Shown: piece after piece, positions 8,779 through 17,300 of the stretch
Numbering within the stretch: position 1 is the stretch's first letter
Layout of the letters: each line of letters opens with the position of its first letter
Source of the DNA: Nocardia suismassiliense
Lineage (GTDB): Bacteria > Actinomycetota > Actinomycetes > Mycobacteriales > Mycobacteriaceae
Reading direction: 5' to 3'
Length of the DNA: 64,000 bases
Assembly: GCF_900269665.1 (NCBI RefSeq)
Contig: NZ_LT985361.1
Location: forward strand, 1,626,429 to 1,690,428
The notes under the pieces: generated by a model
What the model was told of the DNA's origin: nothing
Database searches by the model: none
What the model saw: the letters and a program-made list of their open reading frames with translations, nothing else
Position numbers and translations under genes: made by a program

Positions 8779-10077
8779 TCAGGAGAGGCCGAGTGTGGGC
8801 GGCGGCAGTGCGATGGTCGCGATGGCGCCGCCGCCCGGTGCGGGCTCCATTGTCGCGGTGCCGCCGTGTAATTCGGCGATCCAGGCGACCAGCGCCAGCC
8901 CGATGCCGCTGCCCCGCCCCCCGGTGACGCCGCGCGCGAACGGATTGCTCGACAGCTGTGGGTGCAGCCCCGCGCCGTGGTCGCGCACGCTGACCCGACC
9001 CTGCGCAACGTGCACTTCTACCGGAGCGTCGGGGTTGATCGCACCGTGCGTGATCGCATTCTCGATGAGGTTACGCACCGCGAGGCTCAGCAGGCTCGGG
9101 TCGCCGACGACGACCGTCGGTTCGCTCTGCACGACGACATTCGCCTTGAACTCCTCGACCACCGACTCGGTGAGCTGATCGAGCAGCAACTGCACCCGCT
9201 CCATCGTCGTCACCCCCGCCTGCATTCGGGCCCGCGCGAGCAGGCCGGTGACGATCCGCTCCATCCGGGTCCCCAGCGCGCCCGCGTCGGCCAGTGCGCG
9301 CTCCACCTCGTGCGGACTGCGTCGGCGCGGCGCGGTGACCAGCCCCAAAGTAGTGAGTGGCGTACGCAATTCGTGGGCGGCGTCACCGAGGAAGCGTTCC
9401 TGCTCCTCGACGAGCAGCAGCGCCTGGCGCATGCTGCGGCCCGAAAGCGCGTGGGCGGCAAGGGCGGACAGGGTGACGAGCGTCAGTCCGCCGACCACGA
9501 GCGCCCAGAGCAGCACCGCCCGGTCCCGATCCACCAGTCCCGGATTGGTGCCCGCGACGACGACTGCCTCCGTTTTGGTGTCCTCCCAGAAGACCGGCGT
9601 CGCCGCGAGCCGCACCGGCCGGCCCGCGCTGTCGTAGCCGTCCTGGAATACGGTCTCGCCCGCGCGCACGGCATCGTCGGCCAGCGCCGCCACACCGGTG
9701 GTCGGTGGCAGCCAGGACCGCAGGTGCCCATAGATTTCCCGCCAGTGCCCGGTGTCGTCGTTCGTGACGATCAGGACCGCGGTCTCGCCGTTGGCCAGAT
9801 CGTCCTTCTCCACCAACTCGAGATCGATGACCTGGTCGTCGGGGTTGAATTCGACGCTGCGCCAGAGACCGGTGACCACTCGGTCCAGGCTGTCGTCGAT
9901 GGCATTGTGCCGCGAGCGTGCGTCAATGATGGCCGCGAGCACGCCGAGAATGATCAGACAGGTCGCGGTGATCACGGTGATGAGGGCGGTCAGCAGCCGG
10001 CGGGTGCGGCGCAGCCTGGCCACGGCGGGCAGTACGCCCGCGGCGCGACCGGACAACGCCGATGCCGTGGGAATCAA
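8779..10077 (-). CDS. Sensor histidine kinase of a two-component system
   Basis: A 432-residue membrane sensor: TM1 about 29-51, an extracytoplasmic domain of ~135 residues, TM2 about 187-210, a short linker, then the H-box GDAAHELRTPLTTLG (His235), N-box NLIENAITHG, and G-box GRGSGIGLALVAW. No canonical HAMP domain is obvious. It starts with TTG at 10077, sharing four bases with the stop codon of the upstream response regulator, so the pair is translationally coupled. The sensory domain has no recognisable ligand motif. The lineage (QseC/PrmB-like, OmpR class) is inferred from the partner. Confidence 0.92.
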   Translation of the reverse strand: MIPTASALSGRAAGVLPAVARLRRTRRLLTALITVITATCLIILGVLAAIIDARSRHNAIDDSLDRVVTGLWRSVEFNPDDQVIDLELVEKDDLANGETAVLIVTNDDTGHWREIYGHLRSWLPPTTGVAALADDAVRAGETVFQDGYDSAGRPVRLAATPVFWEDTKTEAVVVAGTNPGLVDRDRAVLLWALVVGGLTLVTLSALAAHALSGRSMRQALLLVEEQERFLGDAAHELRTPLTTLGLVTAPRRRSPHEVERALADAGALGTRMERIVTGLLARARMQAGVTTMERVQLLLDQLTESVVEEFKANVVVQSEPTVVVGDPSLLSLAVRNLIENAITHGAINPDAPVEVHVAQGRVSVRDHGAGLHPQLSSNPFARGVTGGRGSGIGLALVAWIAELHGGTATMEPAPGGGAIATIALPPPTLGLS

Positions 10078-10748
10078 CGTGCGAATGAGTCACTTCCGAT
10101 CATGAAGCCGGTGCCGCGCACGGTCTCGATCACCTGCGGCGGCCCGAGCTTGCGGCGCAGCTGCGCGATCACGGCGTCCACCACATTCGAGGCGGGCTCG
10201 GCCATCTCGTCCCAGCAGCACTCGATGAGCTCGCTGCGCGAGACCACGTTGCCCGCGCGGGTGGCGAGCAGCTCGAGCACCGCGAACTCCTTCGGGGTCA
10301 GCGACCGCAGGATGCCCGCGCGCTGCACCCGGCGGCGCGGCAGGTCGATGTCGATATCGCCGAGCACGAGGCGCGCGGGCGCCGGATGTTCGCGTCGGCG
10401 GCTCAGCGCGCGCACCCTGGCGGCCAGTTCCGGCATCGCGAACGGTTTGACCAGGTAGTCGTCGGCGCCGTGCTCGAAACCGGCGATGCGATCGGCGAGG
10501 CCGTCGCGTGCGGTGAGCATCAGCACCGGCACCCGCTGGCCCGCGGCGCGCTGGACGGCGACCAGTTGCAGTCCGTCGCCGTCGGGCAGGCCGCGATCGA
10601 CGATGAGGACGTCGTAGGTGTTGATGGAGATCTTCAGGTCGGCGTCGGCGAGGTGGTGGGCGAGGTCGACGGCGAAGCCCGCCGAACGCAGCCCGGCCGC
10701 GACTTCGTTTCCCAGACCTTCGTCGTCCTCGACCACCAGCACACGCAC
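10074..10748 (-). CDS. OmpR/PhoB-family response regulator
   Basis: 224 aa. The N-terminal receiver has the acidic pair EDD (residues 7-9), phospho-acceptor Asp51 in LIVDRGLPDGDG, Thr in LTARD and Lys in DDYLVKPF. The C-terminal winged helix ends with ...VIETVRGTGFMI. It is the cognate partner of the overlapping histidine kinase. GTG 10748 lies 8 nt after a TACTCT box with no Shine-Dalgarno, consistent with leaderless translation. A small secreted protein gene ends 65 bp upstream in the same direction and could share transcription or be regulated by this system. Confidence 0.95.
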   Translation of the reverse strand: MRVLVVEDDEGLGNEVAAGLRSAGFAVDLAHHLADADLKISINTYDVLIVDRGLPDGDGLQLVAVQRAAGQRVPVLMLTARDGLADRIAGFEHGADDYLVKPFAMPELAARVRALSRRREHPAPARLVLGDIDIDLPRRRVQRAGILRSLTPKEFAVLELLATRAGNVVSRSELIECCWDEMAEPASNVVDAVIAQLRRKLGPPQVIETVRGTGFMIGSDSFAR

Positions 10749-10756
10749 GAGATCAG

Positions 10757-10762
10757 AGAGTA
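10757..10762 (-). promoter_or_regulatory. -10 box TACTCT of the response regulator gene
   Basis: TACTCT on the minus strand, 8-nt spacer to GTG 10748. Confidence 0.4.
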
Positions 10763-10812
10763 TGCCATTTCAGATCGGGCCGATCCGGCACACCGGACCG
10801 GCCCGGCCGGGA

Positions 10813-11034
10813 TCAGTTGGTGGAGTAGTACAGATCCCATTCACCGGTGGGGGTCTGCTGGCATTGCCACCACGTCCAGTCCGGATGCGCGGGTGCGTCG
10901 GAGCCATCCGCCCGGCACGCGGCTTCGGTGCCGTAGGTGCCTACGTAGATCGTCTCCGCTGTGGCCACCGCCGACCCTCCGGCGACGAGGCCGGCCGAAA
11001 GTGCAACGGCCGCAAGCAAAGTGCTGAACTTCAT
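10813..11034 (-). CDS. Small secreted Trp-rich protein, two cysteines
   Basis: 73 aa, with a clear Sec signal peptide (MKFSTLLAAVALSAGLVAGG then ATAE), leaving a mature peptide of about 46 residues containing Cys40 and Cys58, likely disulfide-bonded, and the Trp-rich run DWTWWQC. The Shine-Dalgarno-like GAGAGGAAA precedes ATG 11034. No family is recognised. It resembles, in size and design, the 85-residue secreted protein at 35753-36010, which also carries two cysteines and Trp residues, though the sequences do not obviously align. It could be a bacteriocin-like peptide, an envelope stress marker or a signalling peptide; none of these can be supported further. Confidence 0.75.
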   Translation of the reverse strand: MKFSTLLAAVALSAGLVAGGSAVATAETIYVGTYGTEAACRADGSDAPAHPDWTWWQCQQTPTGEWDLYYSTN

Positions 11035-11126
11035 CTGTTTCCTCTCTCCCCGGCGCGAGATCCGCGCCTTGGTGAAAGAAAACCAAGTTGTTCGTGAGAT
11101 TTTCGTGAGGGCGCCGACGCCGCAGG

Positions 11127-11798
11127 TCAGCGGGGTGCTTCCAGCCGTACCGCCCAGCCGACGAGCGAGCGAAGGTAGCGCAGCACCATCTCGTCCGGAT
11201 AGGTCGCCGGATCGGTGAGGTGCAGCCGGGCCAGTTCTTCCATGGCCGCCAACAGGATTCGTTCGGTCGGTCCTTCCGGGTCGACGGTGACGCCCGCGTA
11301 GCGGGATAGGTGGCGCGCGCCGATCGCCCGGGCGTAGGACCGGCCGAGTTCGAGCCGATCGCGCAGATCGGGCGGGCCGCCGTCCGGTGGGCTGAGCATG
11401 ATCCGCCAACTGGTCGGCGCCGCATGTAGATAGGCGAGGATGCCGCGGCCGACCTGATCCACGTCGACGGCGTCGGACCAGTCGACGCTGCCGACCCCGG
11501 CCAGCGCGATCTCGGACTCGCGGTCGAGCAGCGCGGTCATCAGCCCGGACAGGTCGGTGAACTGCTGATACACCAGGGCGCGGGCGACCTGGGACTCGCG
11601 CGCCACCCGATCGATGGTGACCGCGCCGAAACCGTCGGCGGCGACGATGTCGCGCGCGACATCCAGCAGCTGAGCCCGCCGGTCGGCCGCCGACATCCGG
11701 CGTTTGGGGGTCGGTCGATCGACCGCGGGCTCGGCGGTCGTCGACGTACCTGTTCGGCGTTTGGCGACGTGGTCGGACGTGGTGCGATCCGTGCTCAC
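11127..11798 (-). CDS. TetR-family transcriptional regulator, second gene of the HpnE-like operon
   Basis: 223 aa. After a ~35-residue hydrophilic N-terminal extension, the helix-turn-helix reads FGAVTIDRVARESQVARALVYQQFTD (residues ~57-82), preceded by the helix ADRRAQLLDVARDIVA. The C-terminal ligand domain has no cysteine. GTG 11798 overlaps the TGA of the upstream flavoprotein gene by four bases, so the regulator is co-transcribed and probably translationally coupled to it. A palindrome ahead of that operon is the natural candidate operator, implying autorepression. Confidence 0.93.
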   Translation of the reverse strand: MSTDRTTSDHVAKRRTGTSTTAEPAVDRPTPKRRMSAADRRAQLLDVARDIVAADGFGAVTIDRVARESQVARALVYQQFTDLSGLMTALLDRESEIALAGVGSVDWSDAVDVDQVGRGILAYLHAAPTSWRIMLSPPDGGPPDLRDRLELGRSYARAIGARHLSRYAGVTVDPEGPTERILLAAMEELARLHLTDPATYPDEMVLRYLRSLVGWAVRLEAPR

Positions 11799-13156
11799 CG
11801 CACAGACGGTAGCGCAAGCAGCAGATCGACCGCCTGCGCCGCGCTCTGTACTGCGCTTTCCATGGTCGCCGACCAGTCGGTGGCGGTCCAGTCGCCCGCG
11901 AGTACCAGCGTCGGCACCGAGGTGCGTTGCCCGGGTCGCAGCGCGTGCGTGCCGACCACCTGTGAGAAAGTAGCCTTCGGCATCCGAACCACATGTCCCT
12001 GAACAACTTTCGCTTCCCTGGCGGCGGGATAGTAGCGGCGCAGCAGGTCGATTTGCTCGGCGACGATCTCCTCGTTGGTCTTGTGGATCTGTTCGTAGGC
12101 GCCGCTGGTGGTCAGGCAGTACAGCCAGGCCTGATCGGTGCGGCGACCGGTCATCCGCTGGCGGTCGAAGACCTCATCGATCACGCCGGTGCCGCCGATC
12201 AACGCCTCGAACTCGGCCGTGGTGCCCAGCGGGCGATCCAGATACAGGTTGGTGCTGACGATCGGCGTATAGCCCAATTTGTCTGCGGCAGCATAGAGTT
12301 CGGCGTGCTCGGGCAGGTCGTCGAGCAGGCCGTTGATGTTGGAGTTGGGCACGGCGCACACCACCGCGTCCGCCGGGACGGTGGTGCCGTCGGCCAGCGC
12401 CACCCCGGTGACCCGGCCGTCGGCGATATTGATGCGCCGGGCCACCGCGCGATGCTTGACCTCGACCCCATGTCGCGCAAAGACTTTCAGCGCACCGGTG
12501 ATGAACAGCGTGTCCAGGTCGGTGGTGGGGTAACCGATGGTGGCCGGGCGCCGGTGCTTGATGCCGAGGCGGATGCCGGTGGCCATCACGTCTGCGAGCA
12601 CCTTCGCCGATTCCTGCTGCACCGGTTCGGCGGCGACCCCGAGCGCCAGCCAATCCCACAGGGCCTCACGGGCTTTCGCGGGCATGCCGATGCGGTTGAA
12701 CCACTGCTCGGTGGTCAGGTCGGGCAGGTCGGCGGGCTGGTGCAGGCATTGCCAGCCGAGCCGGAGGGTCGCCACGGTGGCGCGGGCCCGCTCGAGCAGA
12801 CTGGCGTCGGGGTGCGCCCCGGACAGGGTGCGCAGCGCGCCGAATCCCTTGGTGCTCATGGTGGCGCTGCGGCCGTCGGGCCAGCGCAGGGTGGCCCGCT
12901 CCGGGAAGGCGACGTACTGCCGGGTGCCGATGCTGGTGAGATACCGGAACAGGTGATCGTAGCCGCTGGCGATCACGTGCTGGCCGTTGTCCGGCGGGTC
13001 GTCGACCACATCCACCTTCATGGCGTGGGTGCGGCCGCCGAGCCGGCCGCGCCGTTCCAGCAGGGTGACGTTCTTGCCTGCCTGGGCCAGCCAGACCGCG
13101 GCCGCGAGGCCGGCCAGTCCGCCGCCGATGACCACGTATTGCCGTGGATCGTTCAT
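11795..13156 (-). CDS. FAD-dependent amine-oxidase-family protein, HpnE (hydroxysqualene dehydroxylase)-like
   Basis: 453 aa. YVVIGGGLAGLAAAVWLA is the N-terminal FAD motif, with the E-R-GRLGGRT loop and PDNGQHVIASGY, a segment diagnostic for HpnE/phytoene-desaturase relatives. LAGDWTATDWSATMESAVQSA is the C-terminal FAD-capping motif. HpnE turns hydroxysqualene into squalene during hopanoid or carotenoid synthesis. No hpnC/hpnD partners are nearby, so the substrate is uncertain; it could be another polyprenoid. GAGGAGTG lies ahead of ATG 13156. Expression is probably set by the TetR protein encoded by the next gene, acting at the AACTTGCAAGTT dyad 23-35 bp upstream. Confidence 0.82.
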   Translation of the reverse strand: MNDPRQYVVIGGGLAGLAAAVWLAQAGKNVTLLERRGRLGGRTHAMKVDVVDDPPDNGQHVIASGYDHLFRYLTSIGTRQYVAFPERATLRWPDGRSATMSTKGFGALRTLSGAHPDASLLERARATVATLRLGWQCLHQPADLPDLTTEQWFNRIGMPAKAREALWDWLALGVAAEPVQQESAKVLADVMATGIRLGIKHRRPATIGYPTTDLDTLFITGALKVFARHGVEVKHRAVARRINIADGRVTGVALADGTTVPADAVVCAVPNSNINGLLDDLPEHAELYAAADKLGYTPIVSTNLYLDRPLGTTAEFEALIGGTGVIDEVFDRQRMTGRRTDQAWLYCLTTSGAYEQIHKTNEEIVAEQIDLLRRYYPAAREAKVVQGHVVRMPKATFSQVVGTHALRPGQRTSVPTLVLAGDWTATDWSATMESAVQSAAQAVDLLLALPSVR

Positions 13157-13170
13157 GCCGCACTCCTCAT

Positions 13171-13191
13171 TAACTTACAACTTGCAAGTTA
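13171..13191. promoter_or_regulatory. Palindromic operator (AACTTGCAAGTT) for the adjacent TetR
   Basis: A perfect 12-bp dyad at 13179-13190, overlapped by a second dyad TAACTT-N9-AAGTTA (13171-13176 and 13186-13191). It lies directly upstream of the flavoprotein-TetR operon, where a TetR repressor would block transcription. Three half-sites spaced like this could bind two dimers. Confidence 0.7.
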
Positions 13192-13210
13192 GGTGGGTGC
13201 GGTCAGTTCG

Positions 13211-13393
13211 TCAAGGGCGCGGCGACACCGAGGAGATCGGCGGGTGCGGCGCCCGCGGCGTATCGGTGGGCGAACTCGGATGGAGCAGAAGGTAACTGAA
13301 CAGCGCGGTGGCCAGAGTCGCCAGCGCGGCGAAGAAGAGGCGCGAGGCGATCGCGAGCAGTGGTCGTCTGCTCGATCTCGATACCGTCGTCAT
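13211..13393 (-). CDS. Small single-pass membrane protein
   Basis: 60 aa: a short basic N-terminus (MTTVSRSSRRP), one hydrophobic helix (about residues 12-36, LLAIASRLFFAALATLATALFSYLLL) and a Pro/Ser-rich tail. AGGAGCAGGCC precedes ATG 13393. A longer version starting at 13555 would add 54 unlikely residues. It lies upstream of, and in the same direction as, the HpnE-like gene, but its coding end is only 20 bp from the operator, so it is probably a separate unit. Function unknown. Confidence 0.55.
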   Translation of the reverse strand: MTTVSRSSRRPLLAIASRLFFAALATLATALFSYLLLHPSSPTDTPRAPHPPISSVSPRP

Positions 13394-13591
13394 GGCCTGC
13401 TCCTGTGCTGTGTCGTGACTGCCGCGGAGATAGTCGTGCCGAGCGCGCCGATCATTAGCAACTGAGTGGCAAATTACAGTGGTCGACGGGTGATAGCCGG
13501 TGGGCACGCCGAGCACTTCGTTCGATTGCACAGTTGATTCGGTGCGGCGAACCAACCGGCTTGGTCCGGTGGCGGACTTTCCGCGCCGGAC

Positions 13592-14374
13592 CTAACTGCC
13601 GGGAACCGGCTGGCAGCGGGGGCAGAAGTAGATGCCGCGTTCGCGGTAGGCGATGCGGTCCGACGCGGGCGCGGGATCGCCGAGCAGCGCCCTGGCGATG
13701 GGTGTGCCACACCGTTGGCATGGGCGGTGGGTGCGACCGTAGATCAGTTCACGCCGCGGTGGTTTGCGCACCGCCTCGGTCAGCACCCGGTGTGCCTCGT
13801 GCACCAGCGCGAGCAGGTCGGGGACGTCGGCGACCGGGGTCACCGGGTGGACGCGGCGCAGGAAACAGATCTCGCTGCGGAAGACGTTGCCGATGCCGGC
13901 CAGGTTCCGCTGGTCCAGCAGCGCGACGCCGATCGGCTGGTCCGGGTAGCGCTCCAACCGTCGCACCGCCTCGGCCACGTCCCAATCCGGGCCGAGCAGG
14001 TCGGGACCGAGGTGGTCGATGATCCGGTGTTCGTCACCGACCCGCACCACTTCTACCTTGCCGAGGGAGAATCCGACGGCCTCGACCTCGGCCGTGCGCA
14101 GCACCAACCGCGCCGTCACCCGGGGTTTCGTCCAGCGCTGGCCGCAGTGGAAGATGCGCCAGGTGCCCTCCATCTTGAGATGGGTGTGGATGCTTACGGT
14201 CGGCGTCCGGATGAAGAGGTGCTTGCCGTAGCTGCCGACGCTCTCCACCACCTGGTCCCGCAGGTCGACGGTCGCATAGCGCGGCACGCGGAAGTCGCTG
14301 CCGGTCAACGTCTTCCCCTCCAGCGCCGCGCGCAGACGTGCCGCGGCCAGGTAGACGGTGTCACCCTCGGGCAT
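13592..14374 (-). CDS. nei: Fpg/Nei-family DNA glycosylase-AP lyase (endonuclease VIII)
   Basis: 260 aa. The mature N-terminus is PEGDTVYLAA; Pro2 is the Schiff-base nucleophile and Glu3 the catalytic acid. HLKMEGTWR supplies the conserved lysine, and LAGIGNVFRSEICF is the helix-two-turn-helix. A C-terminal four-cysteine zinc finger runs from CQRCGT to FCPRCQ. It removes oxidised bases, mainly pyrimidines in this PEGDT subgroup, and nicks the abasic site. It starts 18 bp after the end of lhr on the same strand, so both repair genes form one operon, as with Rv3296-Rv3297 in M. tuberculosis. Confidence 0.94.
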   Translation of the reverse strand: MPEGDTVYLAAARLRAALEGKTLTGSDFRVPRYATVDLRDQVVESVGSYGKHLFIRTPTVSIHTHLKMEGTWRIFHCGQRWTKPRVTARLVLRTAEVEAVGFSLGKVEVVRVGDEHRIIDHLGPDLLGPDWDVAEAVRRLERYPDQPIGVALLDQRNLAGIGNVFRSEICFLRRVHPVTPVADVPDLLALVHEAHRVLTEAVRKPPRRELIYGRTHRPCQRCGTPIARALLGDPAPASDRIAYRERGIYFCPRCQPVPGS

Positions 14375-14392
14375 GCCGCATTCCGGGCTGCG

Positions 14393-17300
14393 TCATGGGC
14401 GGCTCCGGAGGCGGAGGCCGCGCGGGGTCGCGGAGAAGCCCGCTTCGCTGAGGAAGCCCGCGAAGGTATTGCCGTGCACGGTTTCCCCGTCCACCCGATC
14501 GATGACCAGGGAATCGACGCGGCGGGTGTGCACTAGGTCGGCCAGGGCTTGGGCGGCGGACTGGCGGGCGTTCGGATCCTCGGTGAAGGTGAGCAAGGTC
14601 TTGCCGCCGCGTTCGAGGTAGAGCACCAGGTCACCGTCGACGAGGACGACCAGCGCACCGGCCTTGCGACCGGGTCGGTGTCCGCCGTCGCCGTCACCCT
14701 TCGGCCAGCTCAGCGCGGCGCCATAGGGATTGGCCGGGTCGGTGGCCGCCAGCGCGAGTGCCTTCCCGGTCTGCGGTCGGGTGTCGCCGGGACGACTGCG
14801 CTCGTTGTCGAATGATCGCAGCCGATCCACCACGTCCGTGGTGGAGAACTGGGCGCCGCCGAGTGAATCGATGAAATACCCACGGCGACACCGCCCCCGG
14901 TCCTCGAACTCGGTGAGCACCCGATACATCAGCGCGAAACCGCCGGGCACGCCCTCGTTCTGCACCGAGCCTCGGGTCAGCACGCCGTACCGCTCCAGCA
15001 GCATGTCCGCCGTTGCGTGCGCCCGAACCGTGTTGTCGGACACCCGCTCCGGCAGCAGCGACCAGCGCCCCGCCACCGCGGGCGGACCGGACCGCGTCGG
15101 CATGCTCGGGCGTGGCAGGTAAGCCCGGCCGCGTGGTGCCCGGCGTGGTGTGCGATGGGCGGTACTGGTCCGCGTGGTACCCGACAGCATCGCGCGCACC
15201 GGCGCGAACGTATCGCCGGAAACCATCCCGGCCCAGACCAATTCCCACAGTGCGGACGCCACCTGAGTGTCGTCGAGCAAACCGCTGGCATCGGACAGTT
15301 GCCGGAAGAAATAGGCGCCGCCGCCCTGTGGCACTGGGGCGAGTTTCGGGTTCGAAGCCGGCTTCCGCACGCTCGCTGTGTCTTCCATGGCGGCCGCACC
15401 GGAACTCGGTGGGTCGAGCGGTATCGGCTCCGGCGACTCGGCCGGCGGTGTCCACGGTACGAGGGACGCGCCGAGTGCGGTGAGCAGCCGGAGCTGCACC
15501 TCGGACAGCTCGATGTCATCGGGCGGCGCCAGCGTGAACGGGGCCTGGTCGGTCAGGTGGAGTGCGACCCAGCCGTCCTTGGCGGTGATCGACCCGTGGC
15601 CGGACCAGATCACCTCGCCAGTCGCCATCAGTTCGTCGAGCATGGCGGGGGAGTAGTCACGGACCCGAGCGGGCAGCACGAGCGACTCCCAGGCCGAGGC
15701 CGGAATCGGCACGCCCGCAAGCTGTTCCACCACGGTCGCGACGCCGTCGACGCCGCGCAGCTCGCCGGTGCCGATGTGCTGCCAGGACGGGAGGAAGCGG
15801 CCGAAGGTGGCCGTCGAGACCGGCTCGACCTCGTGCCTCGCGGCGGCCAGAGAGCGGCGGCGCAACCGGCGCAGCACCTGCGCGTCGCACCATTCCGAGC
15901 CTGCCGCGCCGGGCGTGAATTCGCCCTCCACGATGCGCTTTTCGGTGATCAGCCGGTGCAGTGCGGTGGCCACGACGGCGGTGCCGAGGCCGAAGCGCGC
16001 GGCCACCGCCTCGGTACTGAACGGGCCGTGCGTGCGGGCGAACCGGCCCACCAGATCACCGAGCGGATCGGCGACCGGCTCGATGAAGGCGGCGGGCGTG
16101 CCGATCGGCAGTGGCACACCCAGCGCGTCGCGCAGCCGGGACGCGTCCTCCACGGCCACCCACCAGCGGCGGTTCGCGAACGAAACCTCCAGGGCACGAC
16201 GGGCTTTCACCAGTTCGGCGAACCATGGCGCCGGATCGTCGGTGCAGCGTTCGGCGGCCTCGTCGGCGGTGAGCGGGCCGAGCAGGCGCAGCAGGTCGGC
16301 CAGCCCCTCGGCGTCGCGGGCGTGTCGTTCCGGGGTGAGCCGCTGCAGTTCCCGCTCGGTCTGCTCGAGCACCGCGGCGTCGAGCAGCTCGCGCAGTTCC
16401 ACCCGGCCGAGCAGTTCGGCGAGCAGGCTGGAGTCGAGCGACAGTGCGGCGGCGCGGCGTTCGGCCAGCGGGCTGTCGCCGTCGTACATGAACTGGCCGA
16501 TGTAGTCGAACAGCAAGGCGTTCGCGAACGGCGAGGGTGTCGCCGTCTCCACCTCGACCAGCCGCAGCTGGCGGCGCGCCACCCGGCTGAGCAGGTCACG
16601 CAGCGACGGCAAATCGTAGACGTCGCGCAAACATTCGCGCACCGTCTCCAGCAGAATCGGGAAATCGGGAAACTTGCGCGCCACGTCGAGCAGCTGCGCC
16701 GATCGTTGCCGCTGCTGCCACAGCGGCGCTCGCTTGCCCGGATCACGGCGCGGCAGCAGCAGCGCCCGCGCCGCGCACTCGCGGAAGCGGGAGGCGAAAA
16801 GCGAGGAGCCGCCGACCTGTTCGGTGACGATGTCGTCGATCTCGTCGGGCTCGAAGACGAACAGTTCGGCGCCGGGTGGATCGTCGGTGGTGTCCGGCAG
16901 CCGCACCACGATGCCGTCGTCGGAGGCGTTCGGCGCGGCGTCCACGCCGAACCGTTCGCGCAGCCGTGCCCCGACGGCCAAGGCCCACGGCGCGTGCACC
17001 GGCAGCCCGTACGGCGAGTGCAGCACCAGCCGCCAGTCGCCCAGCTCGTCCCGGAACCGCTCGACCACCAGCGTTTTATCGGTGGGCAGATGTCCGGTCG
17101 CGGTGCGTTGCTCGTCGAGCAGGGCACCGAGGTTCGCGGTCGCGAAGGCGTCCAGTCCGGCTGCCGCGGTGAGCTTGTCCAGGTTCTCCGGGTGCTGGCC
17201 GACCTTGCGCACGAACTCACCGAGCGCCCCGCCGAGTTCGGCGGGGCGGCCCAAGCCGTCGCCGTGCCAGAACGGCAGCCGCCCCGGTTGCCCGAACGCG

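Noticed and set aside
6879..9008. 709-codon minus-strand frame
   Set aside because: Shadow of glpD; no motifs.
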